DNA from: Lachnospiraceae bacterium
GTDB taxonomy: Bacteria > Bacillota > Clostridia > Lachnospirales > Lachnospiraceae
Direction: 5' to 3'
Length of the DNA: 64,000 bases
Assembly: GCA_017624855.1 (NCBI GenBank)
Contig: JAGAMF010000005.1
Coordinates: 558,001 to 622,000 of the forward strand
In this document: piece by piece, positions 55,617 to 61,879 of the stretch
Layout of the letters: the number at the start of each line of letters is the position of its first letter
Position numbering within the stretch: the first letter of the stretch is position 1
Translations under genes and position numbers: made by a program
Notes under the pieces: model-generated
The model's database searches: none
Told to the model about the DNA's origin: nothing
The model's input: the letters and a program-made list of their open reading frames with translations, nothing else

Positions 55617-55790
55617 TCACATATCCGCGAACAATCCCATTATAGGACATTCATCAAATTTATAATCTTTAACATCATCCGGATGATTATTAAAATAATC
55701 CTCACACTCTTTACTATACTTACAGTAATCAGAGCAAACCTTAACTAAATCTTTTTGAATCTCTTTTTGAAAATTCAAAATAGCAGCCAT
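55617..55790 (-). CDS. 57-residue cysteine-containing phage protein
   Basis: MAAILNFQKEIQKDLVKVCSDYCKYS... with cysteines in C-x3-C-x5-C and one near the end (DECPIMG), a possible zinc site. The ribosome site AGGTGATATA is at the usual distance. Ends 9 bp before the HTH-protein start. First gene downstream of the origin hairpins. Function unknown. Confidence 0.6.
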   Translation of the reverse strand: MAAILNFQKEIQKDLVKVCSDYCKYSKECEDYFNNHPDDVKDYKFDECPIMGLFADM

Positions 55791-55805
55791 TATATCACCT
55801 CACAT

Positions 55806-55890
55806 TCTGTAACAAGGTTGTAACAAAGTTCCGTTACAAGAAAAAACCTAATAAAATCAATGGTTAAAAACATATTTGTAACGCGTAACG
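55806..55890. repeat. Iteron-like TTGTAAC repeats beside the origin stem-loop
   Basis: CTGTAACAAGG at 55807, TTGTAACAAAG at 55818, GTTACAAG (inverted) at 55833, TTGTAAC at 55876 and GCGTAACG at 55883, the last touching the stem. Repeated short motifs next to the nonanucleotide stem are the known Rep-binding sites in CRESS replicons. Confidence 0.65.
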
Positions 55891-55919
55891 AAGTCGGGGG
55901 TAATACTAACCCCGACTTC
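55890..55919 (-). other. Candidate rolling-circle origin: stem-loop with TAGTATTAC
   Basis: A perfect 10-bp stem GAAGTCGGGG/CCCCGACTTC with a 10-base loop. Read on the minus strand (the rep-coding strand) the loop is TTAGTATTAC, which contains the nonanucleotide TAGTATTAC at 55908-55900. This fits the NANTATTAC consensus, and cleavage in characterised CRESS elements is between the last T and AC. It lies 1.8 kb upstream of rep in rep orientation, in a gene-free stretch (55791-55996). Confidence 0.85.
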
Positions 55920-55940
55920 CTGGGAGCCATGCGCTCCCAG
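55920..55940. other. Second hairpin of the origin region
   Basis: CTGGGAGC-CATGC-GCTCCCAG, a perfect 8-bp stem directly abutting the origin stem-loop. Confidence 0.75.
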
Positions 55941-55959
55941 ACCCACGCAGGATTTGTGC

Positions 55960-55989
55960 GCCATTGGTGTTAAAAAAAACACCAATGGC
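55960..55989. other. Third hairpin of the origin region (packaging-signal candidate)
   Basis: GCCATTGGTGTT, six A, AACACCAATGGC: a perfect 12-bp stem. Filamentous phages carry a long imperfect hairpin near the origin as packaging signal; this stem is the strongest candidate. It ends 8 bp before the stop of the 43-residue gene and could also end that transcript. Confidence 0.65.
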
Positions 55990-55996
55990 ACCCAAA

Positions 55997-56128
55997 TTAA
56001 TCATAGTCTTCTTTCGGGATATTATTCTTAACAAGAATACCCGAAACAAACGCGGCCAAAAGCTGCATCTCTTGGGGCTTAAGCTTAATGATCATTGTCA
56101 TTAATTTTTCGAAATCAACATCTTTCAT
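55997..56128 (-). CDS. 43-residue phage protein
   Basis: MKDVDFEKLMTMIIKLKPQE... ending PKEDYD. Helical, with LLAAFVSGILV in the middle. AAGGTGTTGGAA precedes the ATG; the start lies inside the end of the previous gene (14-bp overlap). Last gene before the origin region. Unknown function. Confidence 0.6.
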   Translation of the reverse strand: MKDVDFEKLMTMIIKLKPQEMQLLAAFVSGILVKNNIPKEDYD

Positions 56129-56312
56129 TTCCAACACCTTCTTTCTCAAAAATATTAATAATAGCATCATAATGTTCTCTAAGAAGACGGATACTCTTGC
56201 AGTTCTTCAGGCAAGCATTTCCGGTATCTTCATAAAAACCGCAGCGCAAACAATAAAAAATACGGCATTTTGTATACGCATCTTTGAAATCTTCAATATA
56301 TTCCGGGGACAT
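56115..56312 (-). CDS. 65-residue cysteine-rich phage protein
   Basis: From ATG 56312 (GAGGTGCTTAAT upstream). Cysteines in CRIFYCLRCGFYE...CLKNC suggest a metal knuckle, and a terminal helix follows. Likely a small DNA-binding or modulating protein of the early region, possibly an excisionase substitute, but no homology is recognised. Confidence 0.6.
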   Translation of the reverse strand: MSPEYIEDFKDAYTKCRIFYCLRCGFYEDTGNACLKNCKSIRLLREHYDAIINIFEKEGVGNERC

Positions 56313-56322
56313 ATTAAGCACC

Positions 56323-56412
56323 TCAATCATCCAATAATGACAACAAAAAGCAAAAGATAAAACCAATAATTTGCATTAATAAAATTAAAATAAAATCAAA
56401 AATAAAATCCAT
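56323..56412 (-). CDS. 29-residue single-TM peptide
   Basis: MDFIFDFILILLMQIIGFI... ending LSLLDD: one long hydrophobic stretch. GGAGTG lies 11 bp upstream and the stop overlaps the ribosome region of the next gene. Size and hydrophobicity resemble the very small coat-tip or membrane peptides of filamentous phages. The call rests on composition and position. Confidence 0.45.
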   Translation of the reverse strand: MDFIFDFILILLMQIIGFIFCFLLSLLDD

Positions 56413-56420
56413 AATACAAA

Positions 56421-56627
56421 TCACTCCATTATATAAATATTCAACCGATTATAAGATGCTGGAAAAGCATCCATAACAGACTTACCAAGAAGAGAATTTG
56501 GTACATCTCCAAAACGACCATAATAAAACGATTTAAATCTTTTAGGTCCATTTTCATCAGAAGAAGAACTAAGAATACAAATCAAAACATCATCCGAAAG
56601 AACACTTTTTAAATCTACAACATTCAT
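56421..56627 (-). CDS. 68-residue phage protein
   Basis: MNVVDLKSVLSDDVLICILS... soluble, ending in LNIYIME. First gene transcribed leftward from the control region opposite the repressor, hence probably under its control, the position of Cro- or Xis-type genes. AAGGAGAAATAATAT lies somewhat far (about 15 bp) from the ATG. No HTH evident. Confidence 0.55.
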   Translation of the reverse strand: MNVVDLKSVLSDDVLICILSSSSDENGPKRFKSFYYGRFGDVPNSLLGKSVMDAFPASYNRLNIYIME

Positions 56628-56656
56628 AAAATATATTATTTCTCCTTTCTACAGAA

Positions 56657-56756
56657 TATAGCAAAGCAATATTTTTATACTTGTATTATACAACAATGCT
56701 ATAATATGTCAAGAAAAATATTGCAAAAAATATAGATTTGTTATAAAATGCTATAA
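56657..56756. promoter_or_regulatory. Divergent control region with repeated TGCTATA motifs
   Basis: AATGCTATAA occurs at 56695-56704 and 56747-56756, and the inverse TATAGCA at 56657-56663. These lie between the leftward early genes and the rightward repressor gene, the place for repressor operators. TATAAT-like hexamers overlap them. Confidence 0.6.
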
Positions 56757-56770
56757 AAGGAGGTGAAATA

Positions 56771-57127
56771 TTGAAAGAACGTATTAAAAAATTAAGAAAA
56801 ACACTTGACCTTAACCAAACAGAGTTTGCAGAAAAATTAAATATAACGCAAGCACACGAATCAAGTATGGAAAAAGGCAAAAGAGAACCAACGGATAGAA
56901 CAATATCAGACATCTGCAGAGAGTTTAATGTAAATGAAGAATGGCTGCGTTCTGGTACCGGAGATATGTTTAAGGAAATGACGGAGCAGGACATAATCAA
57001 GCAAAAGATTGATAATCAGCTGAAGGATGGTGATGAATTTACAAAGAATGTTTTATACCAAATTGCATCTCTTACTCCGGAAGAATGGAAGGCAATAGAA
57101 GAATTTATCTACAAAATCAAAAAGTGA
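56771..57127 (+). CDS. Phage repressor, XRE-family HTH protein
   Basis: 118 residues starting at TTG 56771, directly after AAAGGAGGTGAAATA. The HTH is IKKLRKTLDLNQTEFAEKLNITQAHESSMEKGKREPTDRTISDICREF in pattern (residues 3-50). The C-terminus is helical, without a LexA-like protease domain, so induction would not be by RecA-driven self-cleavage. The only plus-strand gene of the prophage, which marks it as the lysogeny repressor. Confidence 0.88.
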   Translation: MKERIKKLRKTLDLNQTEFAEKLNITQAHESSMEKGKREPTDRTISDICREFNVNEEWLRSGTGDMFKEMTEQDIIKQKIDNQLKDGDEFTKNVLYQIASLTPEEWKAIEEFIYKIKK

Positions 57128-57141
57128 TGTGGGAAACCACA

Positions 57142-57546
57142 TCACTTTTTATATAAGAAACCTATAATAGTTTCATTATCTTCGTTATACACAGGAACAA
57201 AGGCGCCAACCGGAGTATCATAATAATTATCTTTCAAATTATAATAACGCTTCGGAACAAGAATATTATCACCTAAATTAAAATAATGCGTTTGTTCTTC
57301 GACGAGCGGAAGAAAGATCGGAGCAGAATTTTTTGAAACAATTTTTTTCGTTGCTCTTACAACATCATAAGAAGTTTCACTAAAATTCAAACTTGATTTC
57401 TTTATTGCATTTGCAATAATAATAGCAGGCAAAAGATAAATCAACAAAGCAACTGCAATAACAATAATAGCAGTAAGGCCGCCTGTAGCAAGTAAAGAAT
57501 CAAAAAAACCATATTGGGATGTGTTTAAAGCTAATAACAAATTCAT
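57142..57546 (-). CDS. Phage membrane protein, unknown
   Basis: 134 residues from ATG 57546 (GAGGTGATTATT upstream). One strong TM segment at about 22-45 (LTAIIVIAVALLIYLLPAIIIA) and a soluble C-terminal domain (about 60-134). It follows the Zot-like gene in the morphogenesis operon; filamentous phages encode a small partner of pI (pXI) or a secretion-related protein here, so an assembly role is possible. It ends close to the repressor stop, convergently. Confidence 0.6.
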   Translation of the reverse strand: MNLLLALNTSQYGFFDSLLATGGLTAIIVIAVALLIYLLPAIIIANAIKKSSLNFSETSYDVVRATKKIVSKNSAPIFLPLVEEQTHYFNLGDNILVPKRYYNLKDNYYDTPVGAFVPVYNEDNETIIGFLYKK

Positions 57547-57575
57547 AATAATCACCTCAAACGCATCATAGCATA

Positions 57576-57615
57576 AAAAAGGCGCATGGGACAAGCCCGT
57601 GCGCGCCTTTTTTAT
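57576..57615. terminator. GC-rich terminator between Zot-like and small membrane gene
   Basis: AAAAAAGGCGC and GCGCCTTTTTT with a CATGGGACAAGCCCGTG inner stem; both sides have A- and T-runs. It starts inside the last codons of the Zot-like gene and should reduce readthrough into 57142-57546. Confidence 0.75.
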
Positions 57616-58508
57616 GCTTTATTTTTTCTTTTAAATAATCGTTTCTTAGGTTTAGTATCAACATCAATATTAATTGCATTATTACTTTGAAGAGCAAGAA
57701 TCTCTTCATCAGTAATAAGTTTACCAGCTTCCCAATCCTTAATAAGATTATCAACAACTGCAAAAGTATCATATGCTTCATAATATTTATCCGTAATAAA
57801 AAAACCGGTCTTTCTGAGTGGATTAATATCACGCATAGAAGTTGCATTTTCGAGTTCATAGGCATCATAAACATACTGACGCTGAAGACGCCAAAGTTTA
57901 TCACATTGAATAACATCCTGAGTAACCTGACGTACTAGTGCATCTGTGTGCTTAAAACGCTGCGTAGTACCAATGATCGACATGCGATAATGACGACAAC
58001 ACAACAATGAATTCAAAAACTGAGCATTAATATTTTTCTTAAATTCACGAGAATTAAGCTGCACGGATATCTCATCAATGAGAACATAAGTATATGTTAA
58101 AGTATCATTTTCTTCATCATATTTATCATTCAATTCCGGCGCTCTTACAACCTGGGATAAATCTTTTAACCACTCAAACGGCAAAACATATATATTTACA
58201 TTAGATAAAATATGAATACGCTGCGTAACAAATTTTTTTCTTTTTTTGTCATAAATCTTCTTACCGTTATAACGAGAATAAATATACATCAAACGACCAA
58301 CCGCAGAAAGAGTTTTTCCCTTACCGAATAAAGCGGTAAACAATTCAAGCAAACCATAAGGCGCTCTATCTTTCTCACGAAGAATAAACCAATTCCATAA
58401 ATCAGTTACGCCGTAATATACAACCAAAGGCAAATTAAACAATACAAGCCTGAAATTAAGGCTAAAAATGCATAAAAGGACAACGGCCAATATAATTAAC
58501 CAAATCAT
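57612..58508 (-). CDS. Zot/pI-type filamentous phage assembly ATPase
   Basis: 298 residues. N-terminal TM segments (about 1-35), then a P-loop domain with Walker A FGKGKT (61-66) and Walker B YVLIDEIS at about 150, then INAQFLNSLLCCRHYRMSIIGTTQRF, the sensor region of the Zot/FtsK-HerA-like family. The C-terminus is basic (KKRLFKRKNKA). pI/Zot ATPases drive extrusion of the phage through the envelope. In pI of f1 the TM segment lies after the ATPase; here it lies before, perhaps fitting a Gram-positive host. This is the hallmark gene of inoviruses. Confidence 0.92.
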   Translation of the reverse strand: MIWLIILAVVLLCIFSLNFRLVLFNLPLVVYYGVTDLWNWFILREKDRAPYGLLELFTALFGKGKTLSAVGRLMYIYSRYNGKKIYDKKRKKFVTQRIHILSNVNIYVLPFEWLKDLSQVVRAPELNDKYDEENDTLTYTYVLIDEISVQLNSREFKKNINAQFLNSLLCCRHYRMSIIGTTQRFKHTDALVRQVTQDVIQCDKLWRLQRQYVYDAYELENATSMRDINPLRKTGFFITDKYYEAYDTFAVVDNLIKDWEAGKLITDEEILALQSNNAINIDVDTKPKKRLFKRKNKA

Positions 58509-58520
58509 AATTACACCCCC

Positions 58521-58736
58521 TTAAATAAGACAAATAACAAGATGCTGAGCATAATTAATACTGGGACCAATATAACACACCTTCCGGCGACGATACGCAA
58601 CAGGAGCATCCGCCATAATCCCCTTCCACCATATATTATCCTTATCAAGAATAATAACAAGGGAACCAGGGTTAATAATCTTAGCTAACTTACTAAAGCG
58701 TATATATATCTTTCCGGGACGATATTCGTCATACAT
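58521..58736 (-). CDS. 71-residue phage protein
   Basis: MYDEYRPGKIYIRFSKLAKIIN... beta-prone, SH3-like in appearance (SLVIILDKDNIWWKGIMAD). Starts 2 bp after the preceding gene and ends 12 bp before the Zot-like gene. Member of the morphogenesis operon; not recognised. Confidence 0.6.
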   Translation of the reverse strand: MYDEYRPGKIYIRFSKLAKIINPGSLVIILDKDNIWWKGIMADAPVAYRRRKVCYIGPSINYAQHLVICLI

Positions 58737-58738
58737 AG

Positions 58739-58882
58739 CTAACGCCCCCTTCCAACATAAGCGATAATTGCGCCCAAAGAAAATATTCCTTCGAGAACAG
58801 CAAAAACTAAAATAAGTCTTATAAATACCTCAGGAGTCCACCCGGAAGCATCCTGCATAATAAACTCAACCATATTTTCCAT
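58739..58882 (-). CDS. 47-residue single-TM phage protein (minor coat candidate)
   Basis: MENMVEFIMQDASGWTPEVFIRLILVFAVLEGIFSLGAIIAYVGRGR in outline: acidic N-terminus, one TM at about 20-43, basic end. GGGAGGTAGTAAAT precedes the ATG, which overlaps the stop of the upstream gene (TAATG). The design (acidic, TM, basic) resembles filamentous minor coat proteins such as pVII or pIX. Confidence 0.65.
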   Translation of the reverse strand: MENMVEFIMQDASGWTPEVFIRLILVFAVLEGIFSLGAIIAYVGRGR

Positions 58883-59331
58883 TATTTACTACCTCCCATT
58901 GACCGAATAAAACTCCAAATCCGGCTTATAAATCTATCGCAAATATTAAACATCAAAATAAATATAATCATCGATAACAAAGCAGCCTGTGAATCAAGAA
59001 GAGCATTCTGATCTTCAATAAGAATATTCTGATGCTCTAACTGTTCCACAACCGCGACCATGTCAACTGTTGAAGTTGATTCTTCATCCAGGAGATCTTC
59101 GCCAAGCGAAGAGCCATCACTATATTCCACGCCAGTCCCTTCTCCAGTAATGCTTTCATCCATATCTTCCGAAAAATCAGTGCCGGTAGATTCAGAATCT
59201 TCTGAAGACACAGCAGGATCAGATAAAGAATCTTCGCCATCAGAAATAGAAGAAGTTTCTTCGGAAGCAGTAATATCTTCCTGAAGCTCATTTTCCGATC
59301 CATTTTCGACATTAATTCCATTATCATACAT
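58882..59331 (-). CDS. Acidic phage protein with C-terminal TM (pVI-like position)
   Basis: 149 residues. The first 90 are Glu/Asp/Ser/Thr-rich without hydrophobic stretches (ENELQEDITASEETSSISDG, SEDSESTGTDFSEDMDE). A short coiled coil follows (about 92-115, VVEQLEHQNILIEDQNALLD) and then a TM segment (about 117-135). An acidic outer arm fixed by one TM fits a structural tip protein. Gene order after pIII-like supports a pVI-type role; sequence similarity is not recognisable. Confidence 0.65.
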   Translation of the reverse strand: MYDNGINVENGSENELQEDITASEETSSISDGEDSLSDPAVSSEDSESTGTDFSEDMDESITGEGTGVEYSDGSSLGEDLLDEESTSTVDMVAVVEQLEHQNILIEDQNALLDSQAALLSMIIFILMFNICDRFISRIWSFIRSMGGSK

Positions 59332-59335
59332 AATC

Positions 59336-59509
59336 TTACTCCTTACCTGTAAATATAGTTACTATTACAGCAAACAAAACACTACCAACAAATACAAATA
59401 AAAAAACTTCCCATAATGTTATATCAAGACCATATATATCAATGGGTATCTGCATAAAATTCAAAGCAAAATCAAAAATAATCTTAAAAAAATTTAAAAT
59501 TTCGTACAT
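59336..59509 (-). CDS. 57-residue phage membrane protein
   Basis: From ATG 59509 (AGGTGATTCTT upstream, overlapping the stop of the adsorption-protein gene). An N-terminal amphipathic part (MYEILNFFKIIFDFALNFMQ) and one TM at about 30-53, ending TGKE. Probably a small coat or assembly protein. Confidence 0.6.
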   Translation of the reverse strand: MYEILNFFKIIFDFALNFMQIPIDIYGLDITLWEVFLFVFVGSVLFAVIVTIFTGKE

Positions 59510-59518
59510 AAGAATCAC

Positions 59519-60970
59519 CTACCCGGCCAAAGATTTTACTATACCAATAAATACCATGGCAGCAATACCACCAAAAATAATAGCGAGTATTTCAGGCGGT
59601 AGAAAATTAAATACAGAACCAAAAAGCTGCGAAAATGTATTATTAGTAGCATTCATATTATTAAGAACAGATCTTAAATATCCAAAGAGCTCATTAGGAT
59701 TTTCAAGTTCAATTAAATTACCAGGAGAATTATTTATTGATACATTACCTTCAGAATCCTGAGATCCAGACTGTAATGGAGTATCAATAACATTACCGTT
59801 ATTATCCTCATATATAGAAGATTGAAAAACTCTTCCGTCGGAGAAATAAATAAAATTAGTCCAAGGTCCATAATGCATTCCGGATTCTTCATCAAAATAA
59901 AAATATCGAACTTTATAATTTGTATAACATAAAGGCATTTTATAAATAGACAAAGATTGAAATTCAGAAGCTTCAGGATAAGTATATTTGGTAAAAAATA
60001 CAAGTTTTTTACCAAACGGAGCACCCCAAATACTCCAAGATTTTTGATTCACACCCATTTCACCAATCGAATATAAAGAATCATTAAAATGTGATAAATC
60101 AACATATGTCGAATAAAAACTATTCTTGGAATTATCAAGAGCAGTTAAATTATCAATGCCATAACAAGCTAAGATATCAATAGTTCCGGTATAAGCACCT
60201 TCTGAATCACTAACTAAACCAAATGAATTTACAAATAAGGCATCACCAATAGATGTCATATTTTTTTCATAAGGCAAAGGATTCTGAATGCCAGACTCCA
60301 TATAAACATCAACCATATAACGCTCATCCGGTGCATTGGTTACAGTAAAACCATTGTGAGAAACATTCGATAACTCCGGAGTAGGAATATTGCTATCATT
60401 AATCTCAATATCTTCAAAAGGACTCACCCAATTACCGTTCTCAAAAACTTTTTTGTAATTAACAGCCTTCTCAATACCAAGCTCGCCAGAGCGATATGCA
60501 ATCGCAGCTTCATAACTTTCGAAAATTGGAAGATTAGTCAAAAAATAAACATCAAAACAACTATCATAAACTGAAGTATCAATATACAAAGTCGGCTGCA
60601 CATTCGTACATGCTTGATTGGTATACTCTGTTCCATCAGACTTTAAATCTTGATATAAATTTTCAGTTCCGCCGGGTACACCCATTTCATTAAGATGATA
60701 ACCAACACTAGAAAGGGAATAATCATCATAATATAAACACATCATTTTATTAGTTTCAGTAATAGTAGTCCTCATATCCATAGACCAATGATATTCCGTA
60801 CCACGATATGTATACATTATTTCGCAAGTATAATAAACTTCATCACCAATCTTAAAAACACCGGTCAAATAATCAGAAGAAGAATCATCATTTTCTGATT
60901 CAGCCGATACAGAAAAACTAAAAGAAAAGCATAATATCAATACTAAAAAAACAATCAAATATTTTTTCAT
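59519..60970 (-). CDS. Adsorption/minor coat protein, pIII-like
   Basis: 483 residues. Signal peptide at 1-24 (MKKYLIVFLVLILCFSFSFS followed by VSA), a long Tyr/Ser/Asn-rich extracellular region with several single cysteines, and a C-terminal anchor (about 457-483, ILAIIFGGIAAMVFIGIVKSLAG). Signal peptide, large variable ectodomain and C-terminal TM is the pIII design, whose N-terminal domains bind the receptor. A fibronectin-III-like stretch (TPELSNVSHNGFTVTNAPDERYMVDVYMESG in outline) lies near 200-225. Follows the coat gene as in other inoviruses. AGGAGGTACAATG precedes the start. Confidence 0.82.
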   Translation of the reverse strand: MKKYLIVFLVLILCFSFSFSVSAESENDDSSSDYLTGVFKIGDEVYYTCEIMYTYRGTEYHWSMDMRTTITETNKMMCLYYDDYSLSSVGYHLNEMGVPGGTENLYQDLKSDGTEYTNQACTNVQPTLYIDTSVYDSCFDVYFLTNLPIFESYEAAIAYRSGELGIEKAVNYKKVFENGNWVSPFEDIEINDSNIPTPELSNVSHNGFTVTNAPDERYMVDVYMESGIQNPLPYEKNMTSIGDALFVNSFGLVSDSEGAYTGTIDILACYGIDNLTALDNSKNSFYSTYVDLSHFNDSLYSIGEMGVNQKSWSIWGAPFGKKLVFFTKYTYPEASEFQSLSIYKMPLCYTNYKVRYFYFDEESGMHYGPWTNFIYFSDGRVFQSSIYEDNNGNVIDTPLQSGSQDSEGNVSINNSPGNLIELENPNELFGYLRSVLNNMNATNNTFSQLFGSVFNFLPPEILAIIFGGIAAMVFIGIVKSLAG

Positions 60971-61022
60971 TGTACCTCCTAAATAAAAAGGGCTGATGAA
61001 TCAACATCAGCCCTAAAATTAA

Positions 61023-61307
61023 TTAACCGTGCTTAGCGGCTCTCTTAGCAGACTTGAAGATACCAAAACCGATACCAACTAAGGATGCAACGAGAAATAC
61101 ATTTAAAGGGAACTCGGTGAACAAGGTCATTACCTGCTTGCACAGATTAAGAAGTTCCTCAATAATGCCGGAATCAATAGTAGAAGCCCCGCCATCAGTA
61201 GTGGCTACCGTTGATACAAGCGGATAAACCAATGTAGAAACAGCACCAACAACCTTCGAAGCAACAGAAGCAACTAAAGTAGCACCTTTAACGATCAAAC
61301 CAAACAT
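61023..61307 (-). CDS. Major coat protein, pVIII-like
   Basis: 94 residues from ATG 61307 (GGAAGGAGGATATTGGAT upstream). Residues 1-36 are hydrophobic with a probable signal-peptide cut after VSTVA. The mature part has an acidic amphipathic start (TTDGGASTIDSGIIEEL), one TM segment (about 66-85, FPLNVFLVASLVGIGFGIF) and a basic tail (KSAKRAAKHG) to contact DNA. This acidic-TM-basic plan is that of filamentous major coat proteins. The frame is open upstream through the tRNA-like element, which is not coding. Confidence 0.85.
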   Translation of the reverse strand: MFGLIVKGATLVASVASKVVGAVSTLVYPLVSTVATTDGGASTIDSGIIEELLNLCKQVMTLFTEFPLNVFLVASLVGIGFGIFKSAKRAAKHG

Positions 61308-61346
61308 ATCCAATATCCTCCTTCCTGAAATAATATAAGCGCTTAA

Positions 61347-61405
61347 TCCGGCAGGGGGATTCGAACCCCCAATCCTAAAGGGCATTATAGGCATCCTTTA
61401 CCGGA
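61347..61405 (-). ncRNA. 59-nt tRNA-like element between ssDNA-binding and coat genes
   Basis: On the minus strand, TCCGGTA at the 5' end pairs with TGCCGGA at the 3' end over 7 bp (one G-U), and GGGGGTTCGAATCCCCC forms a perfect 5-bp T-arm with canonical TTCGAAT loop directly before the acceptor. The middle 28 bases are too short for D-arm plus anticodon arm. Not a normal tRNA; it may be a deleted tRNA, a relic of an attachment site, or a mimic used for RNase P/Z processing. Confidence 0.65.
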
Positions 61406-61430
61406 ACTTACACAAGGAACAGATGAACAT

Positions 61431-61673
61431 TTATTTGATAATATTAATGCCGTTAAGATAGGCCTTCTGACCGGAAATATTATAATCAAGAGATATATTC
61501 ATTCCAGGCTTAAGGTCAGAAGGAATAATATCCAGTCTGGGATATACAATCTCAGTTCTCTGGCCTTCAAAATTAGGGGTATTAGCATCACTTAAAAGAT
61601 GAAGCTGAACAAAATCTCTTCCAGAATCTTTTGCTTTCCCGCGATAAATTCCTACAACTTTTTTTACATTCAT
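61431..61673 (-). CDS. Phage ssDNA-binding protein candidate (gene V-like)
   Basis: 80 residues: MNVKKVVGIYRGKAKDSGRDFVQLHLL... a compact beta-rich protein with basic and aromatic residues, size close to f1 pV (87). AGAAGGAGACTAAAATT precedes the start. First gene of the leftward operon, before the coat gene, as in many Gram-positive inoviruses. The OB-fold is inferred from strand pattern; similarity is weak. Confidence 0.65.
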   Translation of the reverse strand: MNVKKVVGIYRGKAKDSGRDFVQLHLLSDANTPNFEGQRTEIVYPRLDIIPSDLKPGMNISLDYNISGQKAYLNGINIIK

Positions 61674-61740
61674 AATTTTAGTCTCCTTCTAATGATTTTT
61701 GATATTTTTATAGAGCAACTATATAAATAATCATAAATTA

Positions 61741-61777
61741 AAAAAGCCTATAAACTTAAAATTTATAGACTTTTTTA
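61741..61777. terminator. Terminator near the right prophage end
   Basis: AAAAAGCCTATAAA and TTTATAGACTTTTTT pair with one mismatch. It isolates the prophage operon from outside transcription. Confidence 0.7.
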
Positions 61778-61879
61778 TGAAAAAATATAGAATTAATACT
61801 TAATAATAGGGGACTTGCTTTTTCCTTTCTCAAAATTTAATCAAATAAAATAAGCATTAATTAATAAAAATTACGACGA

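Noticed and set aside
61310-61394. N-terminal extension of the coat protein
   Set aside because: The extension translates the tRNA-like element (typical GGSNPPAG), and a strong AGGAGG lies before the inner ATG.
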